A DNA stretch of 64,000 nt. It comes from Aphrocallistes beatrix. Its lineage: Eukaryota; Porifera; Hexactinellida; Sceptrulophora; Aphrocallistidae. Both the position numbers and the translations under genes were made by a program. The notes under the pieces are model-generated. The model was not told the origin of the DNA, ran no database searches, and saw nothing but the letters and a program-made list of their open reading frames with translations. The stretch spans positions 1,736,001 to 1,800,000 of the forward strand of contig OY725500.1 of assembly GCA_963281255.1 (NCBI GenBank). Reading direction: 5' to 3'. Below, piece after piece: positions 32,187 to 43,728 of the stretch (the stretch's first letter is position 1; each line of letters begins with the position of its first letter).

Positions 32187-35100
32187 GTTCACTACTCAAG
32201 AATAATGGACCATGGATACCAAAGAAGGCCATTAACTACAATTATTCAATTTTAAGATATTATCGAATTAAATCGCTTTTTAGAAGAATTCAAATATGAA
32301 ATATATTGTAGGTAATAGTTTAAATGAATAGACGGTGATATTTAGTAAATATTGTCATGTCGACATAATATTTGTTGAATAAGTGATACAAAATTAGACA
32401 AATAAAGGGATTAATCTGACTTTAATTTTTTCAATTTTCGAGCGTTTCCTGCTTGATTTGTTTTTAAGGCATTCATATTCTTTATTTTATTGGAAATAAT
32501 GCAATTTGAAGTAGACAAAGGGAGCTTGGCTAGTATATCCCACCGGAGTGTACCACACATACTACAAACGACTCTCCACTGTTCGCCATGATCGTTTTCG
32601 ATTATAGACGTTGTTATGCCTACTAGAATATTTCTCGAAAGACCACTAATAAAACTATTGTGTAGATCAGCGTCATTTACAATAGTAGAGAAAACTTTCC
32701 ACAATGTAACAATTGCTTCCAGGATACAATTGCTTGGCCATTTTAGTGAACCTCTGTCGACGACTTGAATAAGTTTGTATTTAGAATCTGGAGGCTCTTC
32801 GATATCCATGTCTTTTTCTTCCGTGAGAAATGAGAGACAAGTTTGGCATTTACAAGAACGTCTGTAGAAAGTGTGTACTGCATAACCTGCGATAAAGGAT
32901 AATGACTATTGGCGTGCTCAATTCTATCTCAGAATACTCTTCGAACACTGAGAAATACAAATCTAAATTAAAAGAGGTATGGGGTTCGGACTCAAATGCT
33001 GATGAATAGCTGCAAGTATCTAAAAACTCTTTTAACGATGGTTGGCTCTCAGATGATTTCTTCGAAAATATATTCAGAATGCTGGATATTTTCAACCTTC
33101 TCGCTGTTTCCAATAGTTGACAATAGCTAATATGGTATTGTGCACCGGACATCATCCGGTACAGGCCAAAATGATGTTCAAGAGGATCATTTTGTAGGAA
33201 TGAGGACAGGACATAAGAAAATCCACAATGTTGAGTGAGATGATTTACAATTAATGATAGTGTAACACAAGAAGGACGAAAACTTGTGAAGGTTTGAGGA
33301 CTGAGTTTACCGTTCTTTTCAGGAATAGATCTCCAGCATTCTAACCAATCAATCACGTGTTTGAGGAAACTAAATCGTGTATCGTTGTAAGATAGTGGAT
33401 TGGAAAATTCATCCTTCAGAAGCAGACACTTATTTGGAGTATTTATATTGAAAATTTTACAAACCTTACAGATAATAGAAATAAAATCTGCTGTCTGTGA
33501 AGTAGCACAAAGTTGGTATTTTGATAGATGTTTAACATTCAATGCAGCGGTTGTTGAATCATCGAATATTCGTAAAGCTAAAGTAACATTTTGCCTCACA
33601 AAAGTAGAAGGCCAACACGCTTTCGAAGTTAACCGTGGGGCTAACTTAGCAACCGAGTTTTGTACACATTTATACAACTGGCGAATCTCTTCGAACATTG
33701 CAGTTCGGACATCAATGAAGTTTTCAAAATTAGGATAGTGAATTGTTTTATTGAAGTCCTTTTGATTAAGCCAGTTATTACGGATATATTTGAGGATGTG
33801 AACAAAGTCAAACATCAAAAACAAAGGTCGATTGAAATCCAAAGGATGAGGAACAATATGCTCGAGGGTCAGGTTGGGTGCAAACAACTTGAAAATAACG
33901 TTCATCGGATAGTTATCCGTACATAAAACGTGAACGAAGAGTCCACATGATTCTACATCTCGAATGACAGATTTAATGATAGGGAATATCTCGATTGCTG
34001 AAGAGGTTGCACAAGGAAGCAAACGAATAATAGTAGACCATTTTTTTGACAAGCTGGAAACCATAAAGGCGAAAACTGTCTTAGCTGGACCAGTAGGATT
34101 GAGTGAAGATCCGATTATTTTTCCACCTTTATAGGTAAATGTTGACTTTACATGAATTTCATCCATCTGAATGATAACATTGCGCTCCCAATTGTTGAAC
34201 TGTGTAGTTGACTGTTTCAGATAGTTTGTAAATTCATTATCCATTCCAAAACTGGAATATAAACGTTTAAGGGTAGAATGATGTGGAAAGGAGAGGCAAT
34301 CCAAGGATTGTATAAACTTAATAACGTATAAACACAAACAGGCGAGATAAGCTGGCATTTGAGAGCAAGTACAAGAGTATTAACATTGTAGCGTCTACAA
34401 TTTTTGGGTAACAACGCGTTTTCCAATTGGCACAGGATAAATTGAAGACGCAAATATATAGGCTGGTGTTCCGACGAATCTTCTTCTGGTGGAGATAGTA
34501 AGTTTATAGCTTGTCTAACGCAGAGTGTGGCTTCTTTGACTTGCTGTTGGGCTGTCTTGGTATCTGGTAAAGTAGCACTGGGGGAATATTGATCAATTTC
34601 TTTAAGTAAAGAATCAACTTCTCGAAGGTCTTTTATCTTCGATCGAGATAGAGTTAGTTTTGTACCTCCATAAACCCCAATAATGTGAAGTGTTTCAGTA
34701 ACCGTTAGTGAACAACGAATGGAAATCAAATGATCTGTAATAGACGGCTTGACGAAGTGGAGAGACATGTTATCAGAAGACCAGACAATCCATTTGCTAG
34801 GGAGATTTAAAAGTTTCACGTTCGATATCAAGTCTTCTATTATAGTAATTTGATATGGTTTTTCATCTAGGCTGAACTGTTCTCGGCTCTGTACTAGTGC
34901 AGTATGAAATAAATCCTGTTCTTTTACAGCTCGGTCGAATCTCCGTGGTTTCGATTCTATAGACGAGGAGAGATGAGGGGGACAGCAGGGTAGGAATCTT
35001 GGCACCACCTCTTTCTTCAACTTTGGATAAGTACGCTCCACTTCCGTATAAGAACCATCTGGTTGAAGGATCGAATATTTAGTTTCAATATCATCTTGAT

Positions 35101-35575
35101 GAAAATGTTTGGAGCATACTTAGATGTTCTTTACGTCCTCGATACTTTCTCTGCAGAGTGCTCGTAACCATTTGTTGACTAGATCGGGTGGACCATTTGG
35201 TAATTTGAATACTGGAGTGTACGGTTCTCCTACGTAGTTACTTCGACATCCAGGAGCTGAACACTTGTTTGGCATTACTGTGCTAATTGAACTTGAATGA
35301 ATTAAATAATAATATAAAGTAATCAATTAGTAAGATTTAAGCGGAAAATAGAACATAATTCAGGAAAACAAATATAGTTTTATCATGTCGAGGTTGAAAT
35401 GGTAGTAGAAATCTCTTACAACAGGCCAGATAAATTCCTTGAGTAGTTTTTCAAATAAATAACTTATTTAGAAAACGAAGACAATTATTATGGTTGAATA
35501 TGAATATGAATATGAATATGGCCTTCCTTGGTATCAATAGTCCCTTATTCTTGAGTAGTGAACAGGCCACGGGCC
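32187..35575 (-). mobile_element. P element P2, about 3.4 kb, with both terminal repeats
   Basis: The left end GGCCTGTTCACTACTCAAGA and the following 30 bp match the inverse of the right end (TCTTGAGTAGTGAACAGGCC region) with few changes, giving terminal inverted repeats of about 50 bp. Between them lies one P transposase gene on the minus strand. The outermost bases and the target duplication are not clear: the left end may extend to about 32160 (GTGACCTACGTTATAATAAG resembles other P ends), and the flanks do not match. Confidence 0.85.
32411..35326 (-). pseudogene. P-element (THAP9-like) transposase, lightly broken
   Basis: Order from the start at 35277: THAP zinc finger (MPNKCSAPGCRSNY, then CSKHFHQDDIE), a linker, LENALLPKNCRRYNVNTLV, then the RNase H-like catalytic domain (VIIQMDEIHVKSTFTYKGGK, PAKTVFAFMVSSLSKKWST, HVLCTDNYPMN, FDFVHILKYIRNNW), the GTP-binding-like insertion region, SFIAGYAVHTFYRRSCKCQT, and a C-terminal tail (VDRGSLKWPSN to RKLKKLKSD). 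Only a few lesions are visible: a TAA just before CSKHF, a frame change near 34330 and another near 32885. Candidate catalytic acids are the Asp of QMDEIH and the Asp of CTDNYP. Length and order fit a whole P transposase without obvious introns. This is the best-preserved P gene in the window and a plausible source for the P-type MITEs, though a working copy would be needed. Confidence 0.9.
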
Positions 35576-36377
35576 ATCCTACTGCAAAGGATAAAATAAA
35601 ATGTGAAGATTTTTATCAATGTATTAAGGCAACCAATGACTGTAAATTATATAACAACGAACACATAACCGATCTAAGTTCAGTCTTTCTTAAATTTCTT
35701 AGCCTTTCGAGAGTTGTCTTCACGAAAACTAACATGAGAATTAAAATCTTTAACTTTACTGGAGATCAGGCAGTTCGCGATTACTCCAAACACTTTCTGC
35801 AAAATATGCCAATAAACCATGTCACATGAAGAACAAGTATCACCCCAAGTTGCACTGCAATTGTTTTCTATATACTGTATAGCTAGAGAAACTAATATCT
35901 GTTTCAAAGGCCCTTGAACTAGTTCTTTCATCAGCAACATGTATTTATCAATTCCGACAAAGATTTCCCATAAAATAACAACTGCTATCAAGATAGTTTC
36001 TGAAGGCCACATAAGTGATCCCCTGTCCACGATTCCCAAATATGTGAATCTTGAATCTTTGGGCAAATCGATCATGAATTCTTTGTCGGTGGTGAGGTAA
36101 TCCAGGTAGATAGGACATTTATTCGGGCACAGTAAAACTAGTCATGAAGGCTAAGGCTTGTAGAGTTTGGGTATCATAAGCTATCGCTTCCAATTCTGGG
36201 AGTTGGTTCATTATCCGTTCTTGTGTTTGGAGTGATATAGCTGAAGGGTCAAGGTCATCAACTTAGAAATTAGAGAATCGTTTAAAAACTCTTAAACAGA
36301 AATTTTTTCTGCACTTGATTGGTACAATTTAAGCATACTATATACATTCAATCTCCGCTCAGACACTAGTATTTGAC

Positions 36378-36958
36378 TATATCCCCTTACTATTAAAACT
36401 CGATTAATGTGTGTATATATATATATATATCTGTAACGAATTGATTGAAGAAACTGCCGGTCATGGAAAGCTAATTTTTGGCATGTGGGAGTATTTTGGC
36501 TATGGCTCCAGTAAGTTCTGAGCTCAGAGCAAAATGTCGACTCATCATGGAATTATGACGTCATTGTCACATTTTTAAAAGTTAAGCAACACAGTTATTC
36601 GGGCATAACTCAGCCATTATAGGAGATAGAAGGCTGAAATTTTGATAGAATATGTATACTAACATACCTCACATATGATGCAACTATCATCAAAAAATGA
36701 TGACTCATCACTCTGTGATTACGTCATCATTACTCATCAAAATTTCAAAATTTGACAAATTCGGTGCTTTTTCGTGCGATATCGATTATAATAGTAGGAG
36801 AGACGTATTCAGAAATGTTATCTCCCATATAACTAATCAATGGTGACCACAGGCGACCGAAGGGAGCCTCCAGCGGACACAAAGTGTCCGCTAGCCGCGC
36901 AGCGCAAGCAAGCGAAGCGCGCTTGTATACTACATTAATCGAGTTTTAATAGTAAGGA
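36378..36958 (-). mobile_element. Family A, copy A15, the cleanest full copy
   Basis: Both end motifs are intact (36383-36407 and 36934-36958), as are both (TA)n tracts, the body and the GC-rich end. It serves as the uninterrupted reference for the P-type insertion in A10, to which it is nearly identical. It lies within the P3 pseudogene. Confidence 0.95.
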
Positions 36959-37461
36959 TATATATATCTGTAACGAATTGATTGAAGAAACTGCCGGTCA
37001 TAGAAAGCTAATTTTTGGCATGTGGGAGTCTTTTGGCTATGGCTCCAGTAAGTTCTGAGCTCAGAGCAAAATGTCGACACATCATGGAATTATGACGTCA
37101 TTGTCACATTTTAAAAAGTTAAGCAATACAGTTATTCGAGCATAACTCAGCCATTATATGAGATAGAAGGATGAAATTTTAATCGCATCTGTATACTAAG
37201 ATATCTCACGTATGATCCAACTATCATAAAAAAATGATGACTCATCACTTTGTTCTGATGTCATCATTACTCATCACAATTTTAAAAATTGATAATTTTG
37301 GTGATTTTTCGCGCGATATCGATTATAACAGTAGGACAGATGTATTTAGAGATGTTATTTCCCTTATAATTAATCAATGTGACCCCAGGCGCCCAAAGGG
37401 CGCCTCTGGCGGACACAAAGTGTCCGCCAGCCGCGCAGCGAAAGCAAGCGAAGCGCGCTTG
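36959..37461 (-). mobile_element. Family A, copy A16
   Basis: Directly follows A15 in the same orientation and shares its end motif. Full core; no right end motif. Holds one intact TGACGTCA. Confidence 0.9.
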
Positions 37462-38711
37462 TGATAATGATAATGAGCTCAAGACATTTGTCTGTATTGT
37501 CCAAAATGGTGCGCTAACGCATCATTCTGTAAAAAGTGGTCAAAATATATGAAAAGCCACAGTTGTTAGTTAAATGGTAAACTAGAAGAGGCAATGCTAG
37601 GCACGTGTGCCTTAGGCTAGTGAATGTGAGTGACGCTTTGTTTGCTTTTGTTGTTGCTTCCCAGGTTTCAATCCAAACTACAATACCCGCTAGGAAAGAA
37701 AAGCGTGGATCGTCTAGTACTAGGGATTTTGAAAATTCGTCTCTCAAACGTGTTCCTTTCTGTGCTATACTGGCATTACACATTTTCCAGATATTTAAAT
37801 GATAGATATAAATTCGGCTGTTTGTGTTTTGAATACATTATTTAGCAAATCATTCTGAATTTGCAGGCCAGCAATAGTTGATTCATGAAATATCTTGAGT
37901 GCGAGTTTTATGTTCTGTCGTTCCATGCTCGAAGGCCAGCATGATTTAACAGTCAGATGATGTGCAATTTTGGCGAAAGAGTGTTGTTCCTGTCTGCATA
38001 GCAATCACACATCTTCAAAACAAGCTTTGTATCGATCTTGGGTGTTTAGCTAATTGTTCCGAATATATTTAAATTTTTTGAACAGCATCAAATAACAGGT
38101 AAAGGTTCCTGGTAATGTAACCAGGATGAGGAACAATGAGAGTAAGTGTCTTTTGATCAAGGGAAATTTTCTTAAAGATTTCAACATATTTGAGGGTAGT
38201 GTATCAGAGCAAATTACCTAAACGAATAGCCAGCATTTTTTATTTCATATAACTGATTTGATGCCAGATGCAAATTTGATGCATTGGTAGAGGAAAGAGG
38301 GGAACAATGGTTGACCATTTCTTGTGGAGATTAGAAACCATTATCGCTAAAACCGTCTTAATTGGATCTTGTGTGTCGAGTGTGGGAGCAATGATATTAC
38401 CCCCCTTATACGAAATCTCGGACTTGACATGAACTTCATCAATTTGGACGATAACGTTCTTTTGCAGGAGTGAGAAGTCTTTTGTTGCATTTTCTAGAAA
38501 AACAAAGTATTCGTTCTCTAACCCAATACGAGGGTCAGACCGAAAGTTTTTAGACTAGCATACTTCTCATTCAGCAATTGTTATGAAATTTCAGTTAAAC
38601 TATAATTGCTTTGTTCAGTAATGCATTGTTGAATTTCAAGTGGCTAACACAATAATTCTTCAAAATATAGCATCATCCTTCCTTAACATTCAGCATTATT
38701 TTTATTTTTTG

Positions 38712-39150
38712 ATGGATTTGGAGCGGCGTGATTTCAGAGCCATGATTTACTACGATTTTTTGAGGGATTTTAGTGCTTCACAGTCACTCACTCAACTTAA
38801 ATTCTATTTTTGGAGATCAAGTTCCATCCCGCGCAACAGTTTTCAACTGGTTTGCTGAGTTTCGGAAGGGAAGAACATCATTGTCCGATGAAGAGCGCCT
38901 TGGGCGTCCCGCGACTGCGGTAACACCCGATAACCTCGCAAATGGTCGCTACTTTGTGTTAGAAAGTGGTCATATTGCTACCATCACTTTACTGGAACAG
39001 AAGACAGTTACGGCGCGTTGGTATATCGATGTATACATACCTCAGGTCTTGCAGAAGTGGATGACTTTTCATCCAAGATCGAAGACATCGAATCTCTTCT
39101 GGCATCATGACAATGCGAGTTCACACAAAGCTATATCAACTTTAGATTTT
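38712..39150 (+). pseudogene. Mariner transposase fragment, internally deleted
   Basis: It starts MDLERRDFRAMIYYDFLRDF, a typical mariner N-terminus. After a one-base frame change it reads LNSIFGDQVPSRATVFNWFA, the helix-turn-helix region, then EFRKGRTSLSDEERLGRPAT. Most of the first catalytic half is lost; the reading resumes at WHHDNASSHKA, with the second catalytic Asp, and is then cut by a family A fragment. The third Asp is missing. It differs from the full mariner at 62-63 kb, so it is a separate lineage. Confidence 0.85.
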
Positions 39151-39445
39151 AATGATGACGTCATAACAGTGATGAGTCATCATTTTTTGATGATAGTTGT
39201 ATCACATGTGAGGTATATTAATATACACATTTTATTAAATTTCATCCTTCCATCACCTAAAATGATGAGTTATAGTCAAAAACTGAAATTTCTAATTATA
39301 CAAAGATGACAATGACATAATAATTCCATGATGAGTTGAAATTTTCTTCTGAGGTCAAGATTTAGGGGAGCCATAGCCAAAAGACTCCCACATGCCAAAA
39401 TCAAATTTCTACGCCTGAAAGTTTCTTCAATCAATTCGTTATATA
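39151..39445 (+). mobile_element. Family A, copy A17, 3' half
   Basis: It begins inside the body at GATGACGTCATAACAGTGAT and runs to the tail and (TA)n. It truncates the mariner fragment. Confidence 0.8.
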
Positions 39446-39582
39446 TATATATAAATATATCGAAATAAATATAATTCTGTACTAATTAAGAAAATGGCCT
39501 TTATTGACATCCATTGTGTCATTTTAAAAAGTAGTGGTCTATCCTTATACTTGAGTCATCTATGTGTGTGTGTGTGTATATA

Positions 39583-39690
39583 AGTATATCAGCTAAAATG
39601 TATATCAGCTTGTATATCAGCTATATCAGCTAAATGTATATCAGCTATATCAGCAATGTATATCAGCTATATCAGCTAAAAGATAACGCT
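39583..39690. repeat. Tandem repeat of TATATCAGCTAAATG-type units
   Basis: About seven imperfect units of 12-15 bp, preceded by a short (TG)n tract near 39560. Confidence 0.85.
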
Positions 39691-40880
39691 ATTCGTGTGC
39701 CGGCATATTACTATTACGACGCTATCAACAAATTACGGGACCTCCTAGTTGACCAGGACCCTAACCTTACTACCCTTCAAGATGATCGCCCTCCCACATG
39801 TTACATCAAAGTTAAGGGGGAACAAACCCAAATTTCAATCCCTAGAAGTTATGTCCTCTTCACTCTTTAAAATCCAAAATACTCTCGCAGAAATGTCCAA
39901 ATTAGTCCGACCTATTGCCAATCACAAACCCTCAATAACAACCCTTGTTTCCTCACACCTAAGACCTCTCATTACTCCCATAATTCAAAATTCACCTTTT
40001 CTATGTGACGATGTGCACGAGGTGATTGACGCGATAGCTCACCCATCAATCGATTTGACCAACCTCCACACATATGATATTAAATCATTCTATTCCTCCA
40101 CCCCTCAAGCGCTAATCTTAGAAGCCTTCGAACACTATAACCCAGTCAATCCCTATTACCCCATTTTACAAGCTTTGCTACCCTTAAACTTTATAACTGA
40201 TGGTTTCAAATACTACACTCTCGGACAAACAGGCATTCCCATGGGCCTTCCCCTTGCGCCTGAGCTGGCAAGAATGTGCACGGCCTATCTCCTTCTCAAT
40301 TATCACCCTCCCCCAAAATCAGTTCTTACAATATATTTTGATGACATAACTACGACATATGAGATCCCTCCCAACCTGCTAACTCCCTACGAATTGGAAA
40401 AGGGACCTAATGATGTCACGCAGGATGTGCTCCATGATCCAAATGATCACTCTTTCATCCAAATCGCTCAAAATCACAGACAACCAACCCCATTGCATAT
40501 AGCCTCAAACCACCCCTCCCAGAAAATGCTCTCTTCCACATGGCGAGCGGCCACCTTGAGATCCGCCATGATCGCAACTCACCCACACCTAGCCTTAATT
40601 AATCATTACAAACGCTATATGCCTCATTATATGCGAGCAGGACATGCCCTTTCTGAACTTGCCTACGCGATAGCTGACTTGACGTTCTTCCCGGCACACA
40701 CTCCCAAAAAACCTCGCCCCGAATCTACAGGAATAACGTATGAGTATTCCCAGTCAAGACCGACTATGAGATAACTTGCCCCGATTACTAAAACTGACTT
40801 TCACTTAGTTCCCAAGCTACCCCCTCCACTTTTGATCTCAATCCTTCAGTACTCATATCCCCAGGGAAACTTAGAGCATC
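39690..40880 (+). pseudogene. Penelope-like reverse transcriptase
   Basis: A 341-codon frame (39749-40774) preceded by an overlapping frame reading RPPTCYIKVKGEQTQISIP, so one frame change lies near 39870. Seen: LVRPIANHKPSITTLVSSHL, then YDIKSFYSSTP (first catalytic Asp), TGIPMGLPLAPELARM, and YFDDI, the YxDD box with the other two Asps. Next is LHIASNHPSQKMLSSTWRAA, which corresponds to the thumb region typical of Penelope-like elements, and further residues to a stop near 40885. No GIY-YIG endonuclease is visible. The catalytic residues are all present, unlike the gypsy copy. Base composition is clearly richer in C and G than the surroundings, mostly at third positions, suggesting a recent arrival or a different host history. 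Other YxDD reverse transcriptases are less likely alternatives. Confidence 0.7.
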
Positions 40881-40904
40881 GCTTCACAATTTGCACGAAA
40901 CGCT

Positions 40905-41078
40905 GTAAAAAGCCATTTTAGTACGAGATAGAAGGCTGAAATTTTAATATAATGTTTATATTAATAAATCTCAAAAATGACAGAACTTTTTTCAAAAAAT
41001 GATAACTCATCACTCTGTTATGAGGTAATCATTACACGTGCCCGCCAGCCGCAGCGCAAGCAAACGAAACGGACTTGT
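40905..41078 (-). mobile_element. Family A, copy A18, deleted
   Basis: Keeps part of the body (GAGATAGAAGGCTGAAATTT) and the GC-rich end with deletions. The 35 bp after it (GGAGTTAGTAATTGAGTTGA) also follow the MULE/RING gene at 20859, so the two loci share flanking sequence. Confidence 0.7.
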
Positions 41079-41429
41079 ATTTATAATTTGGAGTTAGTAA
41101 TTGAGTTGAGGATCTCCATTATGAGTAATTCGAATGTGTAGATCGGGAATTAAAAATCAAAATAGAGTATTTCTTAAAGTTTGAGTACATATTCCTTTAA
41201 GAATTGATTCACTCTAATTCTATTCGTATAAAGTTTTATGTGGTGATAAAATACTTTTGTTCGGGTACTGTATTCAATCAGGCTTTGAGAAAGCAGGAAT
41301 GCTAATACTATATTATTCTCCAGGGGCTCATCAACAACATCAACAACATAAAAGGAGATTTTATAACAAATTTACTAGGAGTATGAAAAGTAGATTTCAT
41401 ACAATCATATACAAAGCTATCATCTATAC

Positions 41430-43518
41430 CAGTGTTTCTCAACCTTTTTCTTCTCGCGGCACCCTTTCTAAACTTATACCTTTCAGCGGCACCCCTTAAT
41501 TTGACTTGGGCAGGGCAATGAATAAATGATAGTAAAAGTGGAGATTGATTTGAATTATTACGACTTTATTATTAGTGGTGCGGCATAGCATGAAATTTAT
41601 CACAATTGTGCATTTTGTGATAAAAGCAACAAAATTGGTACACATGTACTTTGATATACTATGAACATTTTTGGATATTGGACCACCTGAAACGATGCCT
41701 ATGTCAGCCATGACAGCTGGCCCCAAATTACCACGTCCGATAGTATTGCTGGAATGGTCCCCTATCAATAACTTCTTTTAATTAATTAATCACAACAGAT
41801 CATATTTTGAAACGAAATTTCCAGCAATTTGATATATATATTGACCATATTTGGAGAATTATTTTGGTTGCCTGTCCCTAGCAATGGCCAGGAATGTTGA
41901 AAAATTCCGATCTCCAAATTTTGGAGGAACCATATCGAGTGACCCCTTGTTCTTCTCGGCAAGGTTCAGCTAGTACGAATATGCTAATTAGAATGCTCTG
42001 ATATGTCATATGTGGAATATATGAAAGTTTTGTGGTATGCCATAGTGGAAGGTGTGAATGAATGTGGTAAAACATTCATATATTCTACATATGATATATC
42101 AGAGCGTTAAAATAATTAGCACATTCGCATATTCGTACTCGCTGAACCTAGCCGAGAAGAACAAGGGGTCACTCGATATGGTTCCTCAAAAATTTAGAGA
42201 TCGGAATTTTTCAACATTCCAGGCCGTTGCTAGGAACGGGAAACCAAAAAGATTCTCCAAATATGGTCAATATATAAGTTTTGTTACAAGCTTCATTAGG
42301 TATAAAATTTATTATACTCAAACGATCTTAGTTATTATGGTCCTTAGAGATTGTAATTCGAATATTTTCAATGATTTTAAAATATTTTTCCATTCTAAGA
42401 CTTAGAAATGTGTTTTGTATAGCGAGTTTGAAGAAAAAAAAATGTGTCTTGGTACGCAGCGAAAATCGCGAATCAGGGCCCACTGCTTCTGTAAAAAATG
42501 TCTTCATAATCGATGTTCCATGACGATTTAGCACCAGATACCTTTCATTCGCCATATAAATATTTCATAAATCCACTGAATTGATTATCAGAAACGAGAA
42601 AAAGTTATTCATTCGCAGTTCAAATTAGGTACATTTTGCAAAATTCCCCAAAATTGCACTTTTTTTCACATCACAAAAAAATCTGATCCAATTGGTCCTC
42701 AAAATGCACTGATCTGAACATCCTATATTTCTACAAATTTAGAGTGTTCGAGGAAAATGTGTGAGCTAATTTTTCCTAGAATTTGAAGACTCTTTGAAGA
42801 TAACTTGAAAAGCAGTGGGCCCTGATTCACGAATTTCGCTCCGTGCCAGGACACATTTTTTTTTCTTCAAACTCGCCATACAAAACACATTTCCAAGTCT
42901 TAGAATCGAAAAATCTTTTAAAATCATTGAAAATATTCGAATTACAATCTCTAAGGGCCAGAATAACTAAGATCGTTTGAGTATAATAAATTTTATACTT
43001 AATGAAGCTTGTAACAGAACTTAATTGTCACCCTGTATATCAAATTGCTGGAAATTTCGTGCTGGACACGAATTTAACAATCAAAATATGATATGGTGTG
43101 ATTAAAAGAAGTTATTGATAGAGGACAATTCCGGCAATACTATCGGACGTGATAATTTGGGGCCAGCTGTCATGGCTGACATAGGCATCGTTTCAGGTGG
43201 CCCAATATCCAAAAATGTTCATAGTATATCAAAGTACATGTGTACCAATTTGGTGCTTTTATCACAAAATGCACAATTGTTTTGCTATGCCGCACCACTA
43301 TATAGAATAACTAATTAATAAACTAGGAAATTATTGTGAATATTGTGTAATAAATTATTCCAGAGGATTGTCAGAGGACAATTATCAAATTCAACATTGA
43401 CAATGGTATTAATAGAAAATAAAATAAAGCAGTATGTAAGTGTGGTAAGGCCTGCGGCACCCCTAGAGGAAGCAAATGGCACCCCAGGGTGCCGCGGCAC
43501 CCCGGTTGAGAACCACTG
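41430..43518. mobile_element. hAT element, 2089 bp, perfect 8-bp TSD, nested palindrome
   Basis: ATCTATAC flanks both sides (41422-41429 and 43519-43526). The ends are CAGTGTTTCTCAACC and the inverse of CAGTGGTTCTCAACCGGGGT, with repeated GCGGCACCCC near both ends. There is no hAT transposase. The interior is a large palindrome centred near 42055 (arms from about 41500 and to about 43330), itself interrupted in the right arm by a TA-flanked element. The palindrome core is shared with the TTAA element at 56.1-57.2 kb. Confidence 0.9.
42277..43035. mobile_element. Tc1-type foldback MITE, 759 bp, nested in the hAT
   Basis: The right end is the inverse of CAGGGTGACAATTAAGTTCT; the left end starts 14 bases further in, at AGTTTTGTTACAAGC. 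Long arms pair to a centre near 42640. TA lies on both sides. The opposite arm of the host palindrome holds the same site without the insert (GACC-side TATATATATATC near 41835), so the target can be read directly. Confidence 0.85.
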
Positions 43519-43728
43519 ATCTATACAAATAAGTCTAACTAATGGCTGAGATTACACTTACTATGGACAATCCGTCCGAAAAATATGAGTCAGATAAGTT
43601 ATATATCATATTATTACATATGAAGATTTCTTAATGGTATATACTTTTTGAGAGTCCGGATTTGTAATAAATATCATTCGTACTTAAAAATCGTGACATT
43701 TATACAACTAAATAAGACATAATCATAC

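Larger units (their letters stand above)
35660..38610 (-). pseudogene. P-element transposase P3, interrupted and N-truncated
   Basis: The C-terminal part at 35680-36075 (VDRGSLMWPSETILIAVVIL to RKAKKFKKD) is about half identical by eye to the tail of P2. The gene is then cut by two family A copies (36378-37461) and resumes leftward in protein order at 37514-38004 (LTNNCGFSYILTTFY, HLTVKSCWPSSMERQNIKLA) and 38060-38560, where the catalytic segment VIVQIDEVHVKSEISYKGG is readable. The THAP domain is missing; mariner debris begins near 38.7 kb. Several stops and frame changes. Its 3' end lies within about 85 bp of the right terminus of P2, so P2 probably inserted beside or into this older copy. 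Confidence 0.8.

Noticed and set aside
32187..35575. 8-bp duplication for P element P2
   Set aside because: The flanks just outside the inverted ends do not match; the left end may extend further, so I make no claim.
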